Assembly: GCF_900119895.1 (NCBI RefSeq)
Contig: NZ_FQLR01000004.1
Span: 372,001 to 436,000, forward strand
Direction: 5' to 3'
Length of the DNA stretch: 64,000 nucleotides
Source of the DNA: Collinsella phocaeensis
GTDB lineage: Bacteria; Actinomycetota; Coriobacteriia; Coriobacteriales; Coriobacteriaceae
The position numbers were made by a program, and so were the translations under genes. The stretch's first letter is position 1; every line of letters starts with the position of its first letter. Shown here one piece after another: positions 43,243 to 53,176 of the stretch. The notes under the pieces were generated by a model. That model did no database searches and was not told the DNA's origin. It saw only the letters and a program-made list of their open reading frames with translations.

Positions 43243-44334
43243 ATGACGAGAATCGAAAGGCTTGCGGCCAAACTAGCCGAAGCCGGCGTCGAGGCGCTCG
43301 TGGTCACCAAGGGCTCCGACATCAAGTACCTCACCGGCTTCACCGGAGAGTACGGGACCTCCGTGCTCGTGGTCGCCGCGTCCGGCTGCCATTTCGTGAC
43401 CGACGGCCGCTTCGAGAGCCAGGCAGCCGCCGAGGTGGGCGGTGCCGCCCAGGTCCATGTGTACAAGCGCAGCGGCATGCACCCGGCCACGTACTACACC
43501 TGCGCCGGCGACATCCTGCGCGAGCTGGGCGTGGACGAGGCCGGCTTCGTGGCGGGCGACATCACCGCGGGCGACCATGCCGACCTCGCCGAGCACGCTC
43601 AGGGCGTGCGCCTCGTGCCGGTCGACGACTTCATGGCGGCCATCCGCATGATCAAGGACGCCGACGAGATCGCGACGATCCGCCGCGCGTGCCGGATCTC
43701 CATGCGGTCGTTCTACGCGGTCCTCGACTTCATCAAGCCGGGCGTGACCGAGATCGACGTTGCCAACGAGCTGGAGTACCAGTTCCGCAGCCGCGGCGGC
43801 TCGGGCTTCTGCTTCGAGACGATCGTGGCCTCCGGCCCCGACAACGGTGCGTGCCCGCACGCCACGGCGAGCAACCGCGTGATCGAGCAGGGCGACTTCG
43901 TGACGCTCGACTTCGGTACCTATCTCGACGGCTACTGCTGCGACATCACGCGCACCGTCGTGCTCGGCCGCCCCAAGGAGCCGCAGCTGCTCAAGGTGTG
44001 GGACATCGTCGAGCAGGCCAAGGAGCTCGGCGCCTCCATGCTGCGCCCCGGCGTCACCTACGCCGAGGTCTCCAACGCGGTCAACGCCTACGTGGAGGAG
44101 CGCGGCTACAGCATCCCGCACGGCGTGGGCCACAACTTCGGCCTGGACATCCACGAGGCGCCCTTCACGGGGCCGGCCAACACCACGCCCGAGCAGCCGG
44201 GCATGTGCCATACCATCGAGCCCAGCATCTACCTGCCCGGCATCGGCGGCGTGCGCCAGGAGGACGACCACCTCATCACCGAGGACGGCTGCGAGCGCCT
44301 CACCTACATCACCGATCACCTGATCGAGCTGTAA
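43243..44334 (+). CDS. M24-family Xaa-Pro peptidase
   Basis: This 363-residue cytoplasmic two-metal enzyme removes residues N-terminal to proline. It has a creatinase-type N-terminal domain (1-125) and the pita-bread domain with metal ligands in LDFGTYLDGYCCDITR (two Asp), HGVGHNFGLDIHEAP (His), IEPSIYLPG (Glu) and VRQEDDHLIT (Glu). AAAGGAAAGGG precedes the ATG at 43243. With the peptide transporter upstream and serine dehydratase downstream it fits peptide fermentation. A hairpin without T run (GCGCGCCG/CGGCGCGC) lies near 43043-43065. Confidence 0.94.
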   Translation: MTRIERLAAKLAEAGVEALVVTKGSDIKYLTGFTGEYGTSVLVVAASGCHFVTDGRFESQAAAEVGGAAQVHVYKRSGMHPATYYTCAGDILRELGVDEAGFVAGDITAGDHADLAEHAQGVRLVPVDDFMAAIRMIKDADEIATIRRACRISMRSFYAVLDFIKPGVTEIDVANELEYQFRSRGGSGFCFETIVASGPDNGACPHATASNRVIEQGDFVTLDFGTYLDGYCCDITRTVVLGRPKEPQLLKVWDIVEQAKELGASMLRPGVTYAEVSNAVNAYVEERGYSIPHGVGHNFGLDIHEAPFTGPANTTPEQPGMCHTIEPSIYLPGIGGVRQEDDHLITEDGCERLTYITDHLIEL

Positions 44335-44546
44335 GGGGCTCCGCGGGGCCGGGCCGCCGGCGGGCTCCGCTGCGCGCGGCCCCGCTCCGTCGCCCGCCGC
44401 GGCGCGGCCTGCACCCGCCCGCCGCGTCGACCGCTCGCCAGCATCGCGCCCGCGTGCGCGGCGACTCGGATACACTACGGTGCATACGACCTATCGGCCG
44501 CCGGGGCCCGCAGTCCCGGCGGCCGTTCCATGAAAGGGGGCCGCAC

Positions 44547-45212
44547 GTGTCCAACGTGCTGGATATCATCGGGCCGGTCATGATCGGGCCCTCGAGCTCG
44601 CATACGGCCGGCGCCGCGCGCCTGGGGCGCATCGCGCTCGAGCTTCTGGGCGAGCCCGCCGTGCGGGCGGACATCGCGCTGTTCGGCTCGTTCGCCAAGA
44701 CCTACCGCGGGCACGGCACGGACCGTGCCCTGGTCGCGGGCATCCTCGGTTTCGCCGCCGACGATGTGCGCCTGCGCGACTCGCTCGCCATCGCTGCCGA
44801 GCGCGGGCTCGCCGTGTCCTTCGCCACCGAGGACGGCGAGGACGTCCATCCCAACACCGCGCGGATCGCGCTCACGGGCGCGGGCGGACGGCGCGTCGAG
44901 GTCCTCGGCAGCAGCGTGGGCGGCGGCGCGATCCTCATCACCCAGATCGACGGCATGGCGGTGCACCTCACCGGCCAGCACGTCACCTTCATCGTGCTGC
45001 ACCGCGACGTCCCCGGCCTGATCGCCGCGGTGACCGACGTCCTCGCGGACGCCGGGACCAACATCTGCGACTTCCACCTGTCCCGCGCGCGCCGCGGCGG
45101 CGACGCGGTGATGAGCATCGAGGTCGAGGGTCTGCAGGACGAGGGGCTTACGGACCGCCTGGCGCGCCTCGACGACGTCACGGGCGCCATCATGCTGAGG
45201 CCGCTGGCGTAA
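44547..45212 (+). CDS. sdaAB: L-serine dehydratase, iron-sulfur type, beta subunit
   Basis: This 221-residue subunit has the SSHTAGAARLGRIA start that helps bind substrate, and a C-terminal ACT domain (FIVLHRDVPGLIAAVTDVLADAGTNI in two parts), a likely serine sensor. The start is GTG at 44547 after GAAAGGGGGCC. A GC-rich hairpin (CGGCCGCCGGG/CCCGGCGGCCG, 44495-44525) sits just upstream of the ribosome site. The alpha subunit follows 33 bases on; together they turn serine into pyruvate and ammonia. Confidence 0.95.
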   Translation: MSNVLDIIGPVMIGPSSSHTAGAARLGRIALELLGEPAVRADIALFGSFAKTYRGHGTDRALVAGILGFAADDVRLRDSLAIAAERGLAVSFATEDGEDVHPNTARIALTGAGGRRVEVLGSSVGGGAILITQIDGMAVHLTGQHVTFIVLHRDVPGLIAAVTDVLADAGTNICDFHLSRARRGGDAVMSIEVEGLQDEGLTDRLARLDDVTGAIMLRPLA

Positions 45213-45245
45213 ACGGCCTCGGCCCATTCGAAAAAAGGGGAGACG

Positions 45246-46184
45246 ATGAGCTTCGATTTCAACTACGCGACCCTCGCGGGGGTCGTCGCGGCCGCCGAGG
45301 AGGCGGGCTGCCCCATATCCGAGGCGGTTCTGGTCCAGCAGGCCGCCGCCATGGAGATCTCTGCCGAGGAGCTGTACGGGCAGATGCGCGGGAGGCTCCA
45401 GGTGATGGACGAGTGCATCGAGCCGGGCTGCGCCCCCGACCTGCGCTCCACGAGCGGGCTTACGGGCGGCGGGGCGCACAAGGTGCGCGAGGCGGTGCGC
45501 GCGGGCTTCTCGCTCACCGGCGGGCTCATGGCCGGCGCCCTGTACCGGGCGCTCGCGGTGTCCGAGCTCAACGCCTCGATGGGCCGCATCGTGGCGGCGC
45601 CCACGGCGGGTTCCTGCGGGATCCTGCCCGCCGCCGTGTTGGCCATGCGCGACGAGCGGGGGCTGTCCGAGCGCGCCTGCGTGATGAGCCTGTTCACGGC
45701 CGCCGCGGTGGGCCTCGTCATCGAGCGCAACGCGTGCCTCGCCGGCGCGCAGGGCGGCTGCCAGGCCGAGTGCGGCAGCGCCGCCGCCATGGCCGCCGCC
45801 GCGCTCGTCGAGCTCGCGGGCGGCACGCCTGCGCAGGCCGCCGACGCCGTGTCCATCGCGCTGCAGAACGTGCTGGGCCTGGTGTGCGACCCGGTGGCGG
45901 GCCTGGTGGAGATCCCCTGCATCAAGCGGAACGCCTCGGGCGTGGCCGGCGCCGTCGTGGCGGCCGAGCTGGCGCTCGCCGGCGTGCCCGCCGACATCCC
46001 CGCCGACGAGTCGATCGCGGCGCTTCGCCGCGTGGGCAACGCGATGCCCGCCGCACTGCGCGAGACGGCCGACGGCGGCCTGGCCACGACGCCTACCGGC
46101 CGCGCCATGATGGAGCAGGTCTTCGGCCCGCAAGACGGCGGCGCGACCGCGGGAGGCTGCGCCGCCTGCGGACGTTGCTCCTAA
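45246..46184 (+). CDS. sdaAA: L-serine dehydratase, iron-sulfur type, alpha subunit
   Basis: The 312-residue catalytic subunit binds a 4Fe-4S cluster through conserved Cys residues in QGGCQAECGSA and VCDPVAGLVEIPC. Other family blocks are SGLTGGGAHKV and APTAGSCGILPA. AAAAGGGGAGACG precedes the ATG. A Cys-rich tail (GGCAACGRCS) ends the protein and is not a normal feature of the family core. Confidence 0.95.
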   Translation: MSFDFNYATLAGVVAAAEEAGCPISEAVLVQQAAAMEISAEELYGQMRGRLQVMDECIEPGCAPDLRSTSGLTGGGAHKVREAVRAGFSLTGGLMAGALYRALAVSELNASMGRIVAAPTAGSCGILPAAVLAMRDERGLSERACVMSLFTAAAVGLVIERNACLAGAQGGCQAECGSAAAMAAAALVELAGGTPAQAADAVSIALQNVLGLVCDPVAGLVEIPCIKRNASGVAGAVVAAELALAGVPADIPADESIAALRRVGNAMPAALRETADGGLATTPTGRAMMEQVFGPQDGGATAGGCAACGRCS

Positions 46185-46360
46185 ATCCTCGGGTGGCCGC
46201 GGCTTCCTGCGCCGTGCCCGGCCGCTTCGTCCGGCCGCGGCATCCCGCATCGCACCCGTCTGCGGCACCCCTATGGGCGGCTCGCGGCCTCGCGGCCCGG
46301 GCCGCCTTCGCGCGCGACGCCGGAGAAGAGGCCGCGGCGGACGCGCTATCCAACGTAAAC

Positions 46361-46398
46361 GATGCGGGCGCCCACCGTGCCAGGTGGACGCCCGCATC
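46361..46398. terminator. Bidirectional terminator-like hairpin
   Basis: GATGCGGGCGCCCACC and GGTGGACGCCCGCATC pair with one mismatch, between the convergent sdaAA and M16C genes. The rest of the 46185-46509 gap shows nothing else. Confidence 0.65.
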
Positions 46399-46509
46399 TG
46401 CGTTACGGTTCGTTCACGGGACCCCGGTCGCCGCGACGCATCGGCCCCGAGGCGACCGGGCGAGGCCGCCTTGCCCCGCTGCTCCGCCCCGCTGCTCCGC
46501 CCCGCGCGC

Positions 46510-49500
46510 CTAGCTCATCAGCTCGATGACGTTCCAGCCGGCATCGCTCGCCTCGATGGCCTCGCGCCCGCCGAATACGCAGGCGGGAGCCGCCTCGGCG
46601 ATGCGCGCGACCTGCCCGCCCAGGGCGCGGAGCCCCTCGGGGGTGGCGGCGAGCATCTCGGCGCGGCGCCGCTCGCGGGCGTCGACGTCGACCTTGCCGA
46701 GGTACTCGGCGCACCGGCGCTTGGTGAGCCCGTAGGGCTTGACCGGCGCGTCCATGCTGGAGACGCAGCTCACGATGAAGCCCTCGAACGCCGCGGGGTC
46801 GGGCTCGAAGGACGAGAGCCAGGCGCCCGCCGCGGCGATGCGCGCGAGCGAGGGGTCGATGGCCGGGTCGCGGTACGTGTAGAAGCTCGCCTGGCGCGTG
46901 CCCGCCGAGCGGAACCCGCAGCCGTACGCCCCGCCCTTCACGCGGACCTCGTTCCACAGGTAGTCGTAGGACAGCGCGTTGGCCGCCACGCCCCAGGTGC
47001 CGTCGACCTCGATGCCCAGCGTACGCGGGTCGGTCGCCGCGCCCAGGTAGCACACGTCGCTGGGGATCACGAAGGCCTCGTGCCTGTCTTCCGGCATGGG
47101 CACGTAGAGCTCCTTGGCGCGCGCGGTGCGCGGCGAAAGGCCCAGGTCGCCGGCGGCTTCCCAGTAGCGCGCGTAATCCTCATCGGACCCGGTGAAGCTT
47201 GCGATCGTCCCCGTGGAGGTGAAGATCCGCGCAGACAGCTCGCGCAGCGTTGCGCACAGTTCCTCGGCGCGCTCGTCGAAGTGATCGAGCATCTCGCGCA
47301 GGAAGCGGTAGAAGTCGACGCCGGAGAGCTGCTGCACGAGCACCGAGGCGGGGGAGACGTAGGACATCGAGCGGGCGAGCGCGGCGCTGTGCCCGTTCAT
47401 GAGGAAGCCCTGCTCCATGCCGATGCGCAGCTGGGTGAGCACGTCGCGCATGCGGTCGGTGTCCTCGAACACGGTCTCTGCCCACACCTCGCGCGGGATG
47501 CTCGCCAGCTCACCGATCTTTTCGGACAGGGCGCCTGCCGAGACCAGCAGGTAGGGGCGGGCGAGCTTCCAGTTGGGCTGGGTGAACACCTCGGTGGTGA
47601 ACGAGAGGAAGCCGAGGTTCTTGGCGATATGGCTGTCCAGCTCGGCGGCGCTGCGGCGCTCCGTGGCCAGCTGCTGCATGAGGCGCGCGAGCACGGTGAC
47701 GTAGGGCAGCTCGGAGAACGCGAGGTGGCTCAGGTCGAAGTAGGTGAGCGCGTAGGCGAGCCGGTGCGTGGGGATGTCGTGGCGCAGGCAGGGCACGGGC
47801 GCCGTGGCGTCCACGACGAGCGGCTGCTCGGGGCGCGCCGGCCCGATGTCGGAGACGCGCAGGCGCGGCAGCGTCGCCTTGGCATTGGGCGCGTCCTCGG
47901 CCTCCTGCTGGCGGCGGAGTTCCGCCACGTCGTCGACGACGCGCTGCAGGTCCGCCTCGCTCATGGACGCCATGGTCGCGGCGAGCTCCGCGGCCTCGCC
48001 GGCGTCCTCGTCGCCTGCCGACCCGTCCGCGCCCCCGCCGTCCACGGGCACGAGCTCCACGAGCGCGTTGTGGTCGCTGTCCAGGACGAGCTCGCGCAGC
48101 AGGTCCTCGAAGTACGTGCCCGCAAGTTCCCCGCGCAGCTCGCGGTAGGCGTCGGCGTAGCGGATACCGCGCGTGGCGGCCTCATCGCTGTCGTCGTAGA
48201 GCCAGGTGCCCAGGGCGTCGCAGGCGAGCGCCACGCCGTCGGGGTAGCCGTAGTCGCGCTGGCGCAGGTCGTACTCCTCGCTGGCGATGACGGCCTCGAG
48301 GCGGTCGCGGGGGATGCCCTCCTCCACGAGGCGGCGGCACGTGTCCTCCACCACGCGGCGGAACTTGGCGGCCACGTCCTCGTCGGCGTTCTGCAGGATG
48401 ATGAGCTCGTAGGGCTGAAGCAGGTCGCCGGCGGTGTAGCTCGCCAGGTTCCCGCCGAGTCCCGCCTCGATGACCGCCTTCTTGATGGGCGCCTCGTTGG
48501 TGGCGAGCAGCGCGTCGAACAGGATGTCGGCGGCGATGAGGCGCTTGCGGTCGGATGCCTCGCCGATCACGTAGGCGAGGCCCACGAGCGCGTTCTCGGG
48601 GGTGGTCGCCATGCGGGTCACGGCGTGCTCGCACACCACGGGGCGCTGGAGCTCGAGCGGGTTGGGCACGCCGACCGTGCCGGCGTCGCCCGTTCCCGCG
48701 CCTCCGCGCGCCGCGGCCTTCGCCGCGCGGGCCGCCTCGCGCGCCGCGTCGCCCAGGTAGCTATCGTCCAGGAAGGCAAGCTCGCGCTCGACGGACATGT
48801 CGCCGTACAGCACGATGTAGCTGTTGGACAGGTTGTAGTGGCGTGCGTGCGTGTCGAGGAACCCCTCGTAGGTCAGGCGCGGTATCGCGCGCGGATGGCC
48901 GCCGGATTCGAAGGCGTAGGCGGTGTCGGGGAACAGCTCCCGCATGATGGCGTTGTCGAGGACGTCCATGGGGTCGGACAGCGCTCCCTTCATCTCGTTG
49001 AACACCACGCCGTTGTAGCGCAGGCGGCCGTCTGCGAGCGGCGCGTCCTCGGGCACGTCCAGCTCGTAGTGCCAGCCCTCCTGCTCGAAGATCGCGCGCT
49101 TGGTGTAGATGGCCGGATTGAGCACCGCGTCCATGTAGACGTCCATGAGGTTGAGCAGGTCCTGCTCGTTGGTGCTCGCCACGGGGTAGACCGTCTTGTC
49201 CGGGTAAGTCATGGCGTTGAGGAAGGTCTGCATGGAGCTCTTGATGAGGTCGACGAACGGCTCCTTGACCGGGAACTTCGCCGACCCGCACAGCACGGAG
49301 TGCTCCAGGATGTGGAAGACGCCGGTGTCGTCGGCGGGAGGGGTCTTGAAGCCGATGGCGAAGGCCTTGTTCTCGTCCTCGCAGGCGAGGTGGAGCAGGC
49401 GCGCCCCGGATGCGTCGTGATGCAGGACGTAGGCGTCCGCCTCGAGCTCGGGGATGGGGGAGACGTGCGTGACGGTGAAGCCGTGCAGGCGTGCCCCCTG

Positions 49501-49578
49501 GGGCAGCAGCTCGGCGGCGTGCGCGCGGGCGCTCTGCTGGGGGTCGGTCGCGGCGGCTTGGGTATCGGTATCGGGCAT
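46510..49578 (-). CDS. M16C-family zinc metalloprotease (presequence-protease-like)
   Basis: This 1022-residue protein has four M16-type repeats in two halves, as in PreP/Cym1 and bacterial homologues that clear peptides up to about 65 residues. The inverted zinc site HILEH is in GVFHILEHSVLCGS near residue 90, followed by FPVKEPFVDLIKSSMQTFLNAMTYPDKT, in short blocks, and the distal Glu in YNGVVFNEMKGA. The C-terminal half keeps the GAYGCG arginine/tyrosine-type loop. CAAGGAGCGCAC precedes the ATG at 49578. No signal peptide is seen. Confidence 0.95.
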   Translation of the reverse strand: MPDTDTQAAATDPQQSARAHAAELLPQGARLHGFTVTHVSPIPELEADAYVLHHDASGARLLHLACEDENKAFAIGFKTPPADDTGVFHILEHSVLCGSAKFPVKEPFVDLIKSSMQTFLNAMTYPDKTVYPVASTNEQDLLNLMDVYMDAVLNPAIYTKRAIFEQEGWHYELDVPEDAPLADGRLRYNGVVFNEMKGALSDPMDVLDNAIMRELFPDTAYAFESGGHPRAIPRLTYEGFLDTHARHYNLSNSYIVLYGDMSVERELAFLDDSYLGDAAREAARAAKAAARGGAGTGDAGTVGVPNPLELQRPVVCEHAVTRMATTPENALVGLAYVIGEASDRKRLIAADILFDALLATNEAPIKKAVIEAGLGGNLASYTAGDLLQPYELIILQNADEDVAAKFRRVVEDTCRRLVEEGIPRDRLEAVIASEEYDLRQRDYGYPDGVALACDALGTWLYDDSDEAATRGIRYADAYRELRGELAGTYFEDLLRELVLDSDHNALVELVPVDGGGADGSAGDEDAGEAAELAATMASMSEADLQRVVDDVAELRRQQEAEDAPNAKATLPRLRVSDIGPARPEQPLVVDATAPVPCLRHDIPTHRLAYALTYFDLSHLAFSELPYVTVLARLMQQLATERRSAAELDSHIAKNLGFLSFTTEVFTQPNWKLARPYLLVSAGALSEKIGELASIPREVWAETVFEDTDRMRDVLTQLRIGMEQGFLMNGHSAALARSMSYVSPASVLVQQLSGVDFYRFLREMLDHFDERAEELCATLRELSARIFTSTGTIASFTGSDEDYARYWEAAGDLGLSPRTARAKELYVPMPEDRHEAFVIPSDVCYLGAATDPRTLGIEVDGTWGVAANALSYDYLWNEVRVKGGAYGCGFRSAGTRQASFYTYRDPAIDPSLARIAAAGAWLSSFEPDPAAFEGFIVSCVSSMDAPVKPYGLTKRRCAEYLGKVDVDARERRRAEMLAATPEGLRALGGQVARIAEAAPACVFGGREAIEASDAGWNVIELMS

Positions 49579-50167
49579 GTGCGCTCCTTGGGTTCGTCGT
49601 TGCGTGGGCAGAAGTATACCCATATGGAGCTGGGCCCTTTCGGGCGTCCCCGCCGCGCTCCCGTTCAGCCGGCCCGCCCCCGCATCCGCCCGACCTGCCT
49701 CGGCTCCCCGGCGGCGCACCCGCATCCCCGACCGGCTCCCGGCAGTGCGACCGCATCTGTCCCCGACCGGCCCCCGCTTGGTCGGCCCGGCCCTCGGCCC
49801 GGCACCCGCATCCGCCTGACCTGCCGGCTCCCCGGCCCGGCGCCCGCGCCTGCTCGACCGGCCCCGGCCCCCGGTCCGGCCCGCGCCTGCTCGACCGGCC
49901 CCGGCCCCCGGTTCCTCTGGCCCGGCGCTCGCGCCCGCTCAAATGAGCGCCTGTCTGCGAATCGAGGCGTCCCCGCTGCGTCTGCCGACTCGTTCGCACG
50001 CTCCACCTGTCTGCGGGGGCACCGCTGCCCGAGCGGTGTCGAGAATATGCATTCCGCAGGCACGGACCGTCGTTTTGCGGTAAGGTGAACAGGTTCAAGA
50101 TGCAATCGATGCGCACGGATCGGCGCTCCTCCCGGGTGCCCCGCGGCGTGCGCGGTGGGGAGCCGGC
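49579..50167. other. Long GC-rich intergenic region with tandem repeats
   Basis: Low-complexity C/G-rich DNA (about 49650-49930) holds degenerate units like CCCGCATCCGCC(T/C)GACCTGCC and CGCGCCTGCTCGACCGG. The last two units are exact: 34 bases at 49842-49875 repeated at 49879-49912 (period 37). No gene is seen. Confidence 0.55.
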
Positions 50168-51163
50168 GTGACGCAGGACAACATGGAGAAAGCGGGACGC
50201 GCTCCCGAGGTCCAGGTGCCCGAGGGGACGGATGCCGCATCGCGCGCCCAGCGCCGAGCCTGGCGCGACCGCCTCAACGACGACTCGTTCCGCCGCATGC
50301 TCATCGGCGTGCTCGTCACGCTCGTCGGCGGGTCGTTCTGGGGCTTCTCCGGCACCGCCGCGAGCATCCTGTTCGACGTCTACCACGTGGACACGCTGTG
50401 GCTCATGAGCACGCGCCAGATCCTCGCCGGCGCGCTCTTCCTCATCGTCATCCTGCTGTTCGACCGCAAGCGGTTCGTGAAGCTCTGGACCACTCCCGAG
50501 CATCGGCGCATCCAGATCGTCTTCACCTTCTGCGGGCTGTGCGCCAACCAGCTGTTCTACCTGCTCGCCGTGCGCCTCACCAACGCGGGCACGGCGACGG
50601 TGCTGCAGTGCCTCCAGCTCGTGTTCATCATGGGCTACACCTGCCTGCGCGATCACCGCTCCCCGCGCCGACGCGAGCTCGCCGGGCTCGTGCTCGCGTT
50701 CGCCGGCACCTTCTTGATCGCCACGGGCGGCGATATCACGCAGCTCGCCATCCCGCCGGCGGGCCTCGCTGTGGGCCTGCTCACCGCCGTGGGCGCGTCG
50801 CTCATCACCATCCTGCCCGTCAAGATCCTGCGCGAGTACGGCTCCACGGTCGTCACGGGATCGGGCATGGCGCTCTCGGGCATCGTGATGTCGCTGATCT
50901 TCCAGCCCTGGAGCCATGTGCCCGCGTTCGATGCGAACGGCTGGATCGTGCTGGCGGTGTTCGTGTTCATCGGGTCGTTTTTGGCGTACCTGCTGTACAT
51001 GCACGGCGTCAAGGAGATCGGCAGCGTCCGCGCGAGCCTGATCGGCACCGTGGAACCGGTCTCGGCAACCGTGACGAGCGCGCTGCTTCTGGGTACGGCG
51101 TTCGCCGGCACCGACATCCTCGGCTTCGGGCTCATCATCGCGATGGTGTTCCTTACCGTGTAG
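50168..51163 (+). CDS. EamA/DMT-family permease
   Basis: The 331-residue membrane protein has a disordered N-terminus (1-42) and ten membrane helices forming two EamA repeats, with GGSFWGFSGTAASILF at the start of the first and GSVRASLIGTVEPVSATVTSALLLG near the end of the second, the family's signature region. Substrate is unknown; relatives export amino acids or metabolites. The start is GTG at 50168 after GGGGAGCCGGC. Confidence 0.92.
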   Translation: MTQDNMEKAGRAPEVQVPEGTDAASRAQRRAWRDRLNDDSFRRMLIGVLVTLVGGSFWGFSGTAASILFDVYHVDTLWLMSTRQILAGALFLIVILLFDRKRFVKLWTTPEHRRIQIVFTFCGLCANQLFYLLAVRLTNAGTATVLQCLQLVFIMGYTCLRDHRSPRRRELAGLVLAFAGTFLIATGGDITQLAIPPAGLAVGLLTAVGASLITILPVKILREYGSTVVTGSGMALSGIVMSLIFQPWSHVPAFDANGWIVLAVFVFIGSFLAYLLYMHGVKEIGSVRASLIGTVEPVSATVTSALLLGTAFAGTDILGFGLIIAMVFLTV

Positions 51164-51365
51164 GGGCCGTTCCACGCACGGGCGCGTTCGGCTCTCGCGG
51201 GCGCTGTTCTGCGACGGGCGCCTCCTCCGTCGTCGGCGCCCACCGGTGCTCCCTCGCGCTCGAGGGTTGCTGCCGTGCTGTTTTCGCGTCGTTTGTCGGC
51301 TCGACGCCCCTGATAGGCGATGCGCGCCGATCGGGACTCAGCCGTTGTTTCAAAAAGTGGGTCTA

Positions 51366-51613
51366 TAAAATATGAAATCTCGTGAGAGTGGTACAAAACC
51401 GCGTCGAGTCGGTATTGTAGTGGGTCTGTAAAAGCATCGCAGCGATGGTGTAGAGGCCGTTTTGACTTCATTCAGTCTCATCCATGGGCTAAGTGGAAGC
51501 AAAATGCGGGGTTTTGGCTCATCAACAACATATAACCAACCCATCATGATACCGACTCGGCGCGGTTTCGTGCCATTCTCGTCGTTGTGTACTAAAATAT
51601 AACCCCCTTTATG
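51366..51613. mobile_element. Palindromic element, family 2, copy 2
   Basis: The inner 26-base ends TGGTACAAAACCGCGTCGAG (from 51389) and its complement (51550-51575) match at most positions. The repeat extends outward less perfectly to about 51366 (GTGGGTCTATAAAAT) and 51613 (ATATAACCCCCTTT). The end sequence TCGAGTCGGTA is shared with 22633-22849. The interior (about 135 bases) has no gene. It fills the central part of the 51164-51776 gap; the rest shows nothing recognised. Confidence 0.7.
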
Positions 51614-51776
51614 CTTGATGGAAGCCTTTGCGAGGGCTGCCGCATCCGTTCCAACGTTCAATCCAGCGTGCATTGCGCACGGCGGATCGAAGGCCGGAGT
51701 GCGTCAACGGAGGGGCGGCGTGCCGACATCGCCTTCCTTCTTTTGATTACCGCGAGGGTCGTGTTCAGGCGCTTTC

Positions 51777-52847
51777 TCAGGATGTTTCGGATTCGTGAGG
51801 CAGGTCATCGAATAGCGGCTGGTCATCGTCGATTCGGTCCGTAAGCTCGTCTTCGCTAAATGTTCCGTTGCCAGACGAGCCGGCGCGCTTGCCATAAGGA
51901 GAGCCCCCGTTTCTCTCCGATCCCTTTGGCATGAGGCGCGCACGAAGGACGTCTTGCCTATATAGGAAGTCGTCCTTCCTCCTGAGCCGGATGCCCATCG
52001 CTCGATGCAGATCGCGAAGCAGCTGGTCGAAAAGGTGACGCGATTTCAGATCCTCGTGCCATACGTTGAGGATCGTCATGCCCGAGCCGACGACCTTGTT
52101 CTGCCGCCGGTCGTCGCGTTCCGAGGCCTCGATCGAGTGGTATTCCTTCCCCTTGTATTCGAGCCCGACCTTGTGTTTTGGAAACGCAAGGTCGACGTAT
52201 CGCGTGCCGTCCGCGGTCCGCACGGGGTGGTTGAGCCGCGCGGGCGCGATGCCCATCCCACCGTAGCGACGCGGTGCGCATAAGAGCATCGCGAGCGCGG
52301 ATTCCATGGGAGAGTTGGAGTTGTCGAAGGCGAGTTCGAGCGCGCGCCGCGCGAGGCGGCATCCGCGGGTGCCGGGCATCTGATCAAGAAAGCTCCCGAT
52401 GCGCGCTACGCTCGTAAGCGGCTTGTCGGTATTGGTCAGCCCGTCCCAGGAGGTATCGAGAACGTACGTGCCGCAGAGTTCGCAGGCGATAAGTCCCAGG
52501 CTCACCTCGTCGAGGTCATCGTTGGCGGCGAGCTGCAGAAACGTGAGTTCGGGACCGGTTATCAGCGTGCGGTCGGAAATGCGGATGAGGGCATTCGGGG
52601 GAAGGGCCGCGCTGCAGACGCGGAAGCGGACGTCGTCTCGATGGTGCGTAGATGCCTTGCTTCCGACCATCAGGCGGTAGGGGCGCGACTTCGCGCCGAG
52701 CAGGCGCAGCTCGTGGGCGAGGGAGTCGCGGTCCGGAAGGCGGGTGTCCTCGAGCTTTCCGGTCCGAGGGCGTTCGAGCAACTGGGGGAGGAGTCGGCCG
52801 CTTGTTCGGTAGATCTCGAGGGCCGTTGTGTTGCACAGGCACGTCAT
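51777..52847 (-). CDS. Hypothetical protein with PD-(D/E)XK/DUF559-like nuclease motif
   Basis: The C-terminal half carries YVDLAFPKHKVGLEYKGKEY, an Asp-X11-Glu-X-Lys arrangement like PD-(D/E)XK and Vsr/DUF559-type endonucleases, followed by RRQNKVVGSGMTILNVWHEDL, which resembles the next strand and helix of that fold. The N-terminal half matches nothing I know. Start choice is uncertain: ATG 52847 (356 residues) or GTG 52925 (382 residues), neither with a strong ribosome site. A Cys pair CELCG near the middle could bind a metal. Confidence 0.65.
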   Translation of the reverse strand: MTCLCNTTALEIYRTSGRLLPQLLERPRTGKLEDTRLPDRDSLAHELRLLGAKSRPYRLMVGSKASTHHRDDVRFRVCSAALPPNALIRISDRTLITGPELTFLQLAANDDLDEVSLGLIACELCGTYVLDTSWDGLTNTDKPLTSVARIGSFLDQMPGTRGCRLARRALELAFDNSNSPMESALAMLLCAPRRYGGMGIAPARLNHPVRTADGTRYVDLAFPKHKVGLEYKGKEYHSIEASERDDRRQNKVVGSGMTILNVWHEDLKSRHLFDQLLRDLHRAMGIRLRRKDDFLYRQDVLRARLMPKGSERNGGSPYGKRAGSSGNGTFSEDELTDRIDDDQPLFDDLPHESETS

Positions 52848-53176
52848 GCCGGAACGGTACGCCCGGAGAGCGGGCAGACGGCTCGCGGACCCGCTGAGCG
52901 ATGGGAGATCGTCGGTGGGCTGCACGCGTGTGCGGAACGCACGAAATGCCTGTTAGAAGTATGTAAGAGGCGTGCAGGAAGCATGGTTGCCGCGACTTTC
53001 GCCGATGTCCGGTATGCGGTCCGCCTCGGCCCTCGCCGACGTCCGTGCACCGCCGACCAAGTTCGAATCGCAGCACAGCACCCGCCCCCTTCGCGCGGTC
53101 TCGCGTCGAGGGGGGCGGATGCGCATTGGGCGGGTGCGCAATGGGCGGATTGGCTTGCCCGCTTGATGCTCGAGAA

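Noticed and set aside
46273-50088. Very long + strand open frame opposite the M16C protease
   Set aside because: GC-rich shadow frame rich in Arg/Gly/Val/Ala without motifs; the minus-strand protease accounts for the region.
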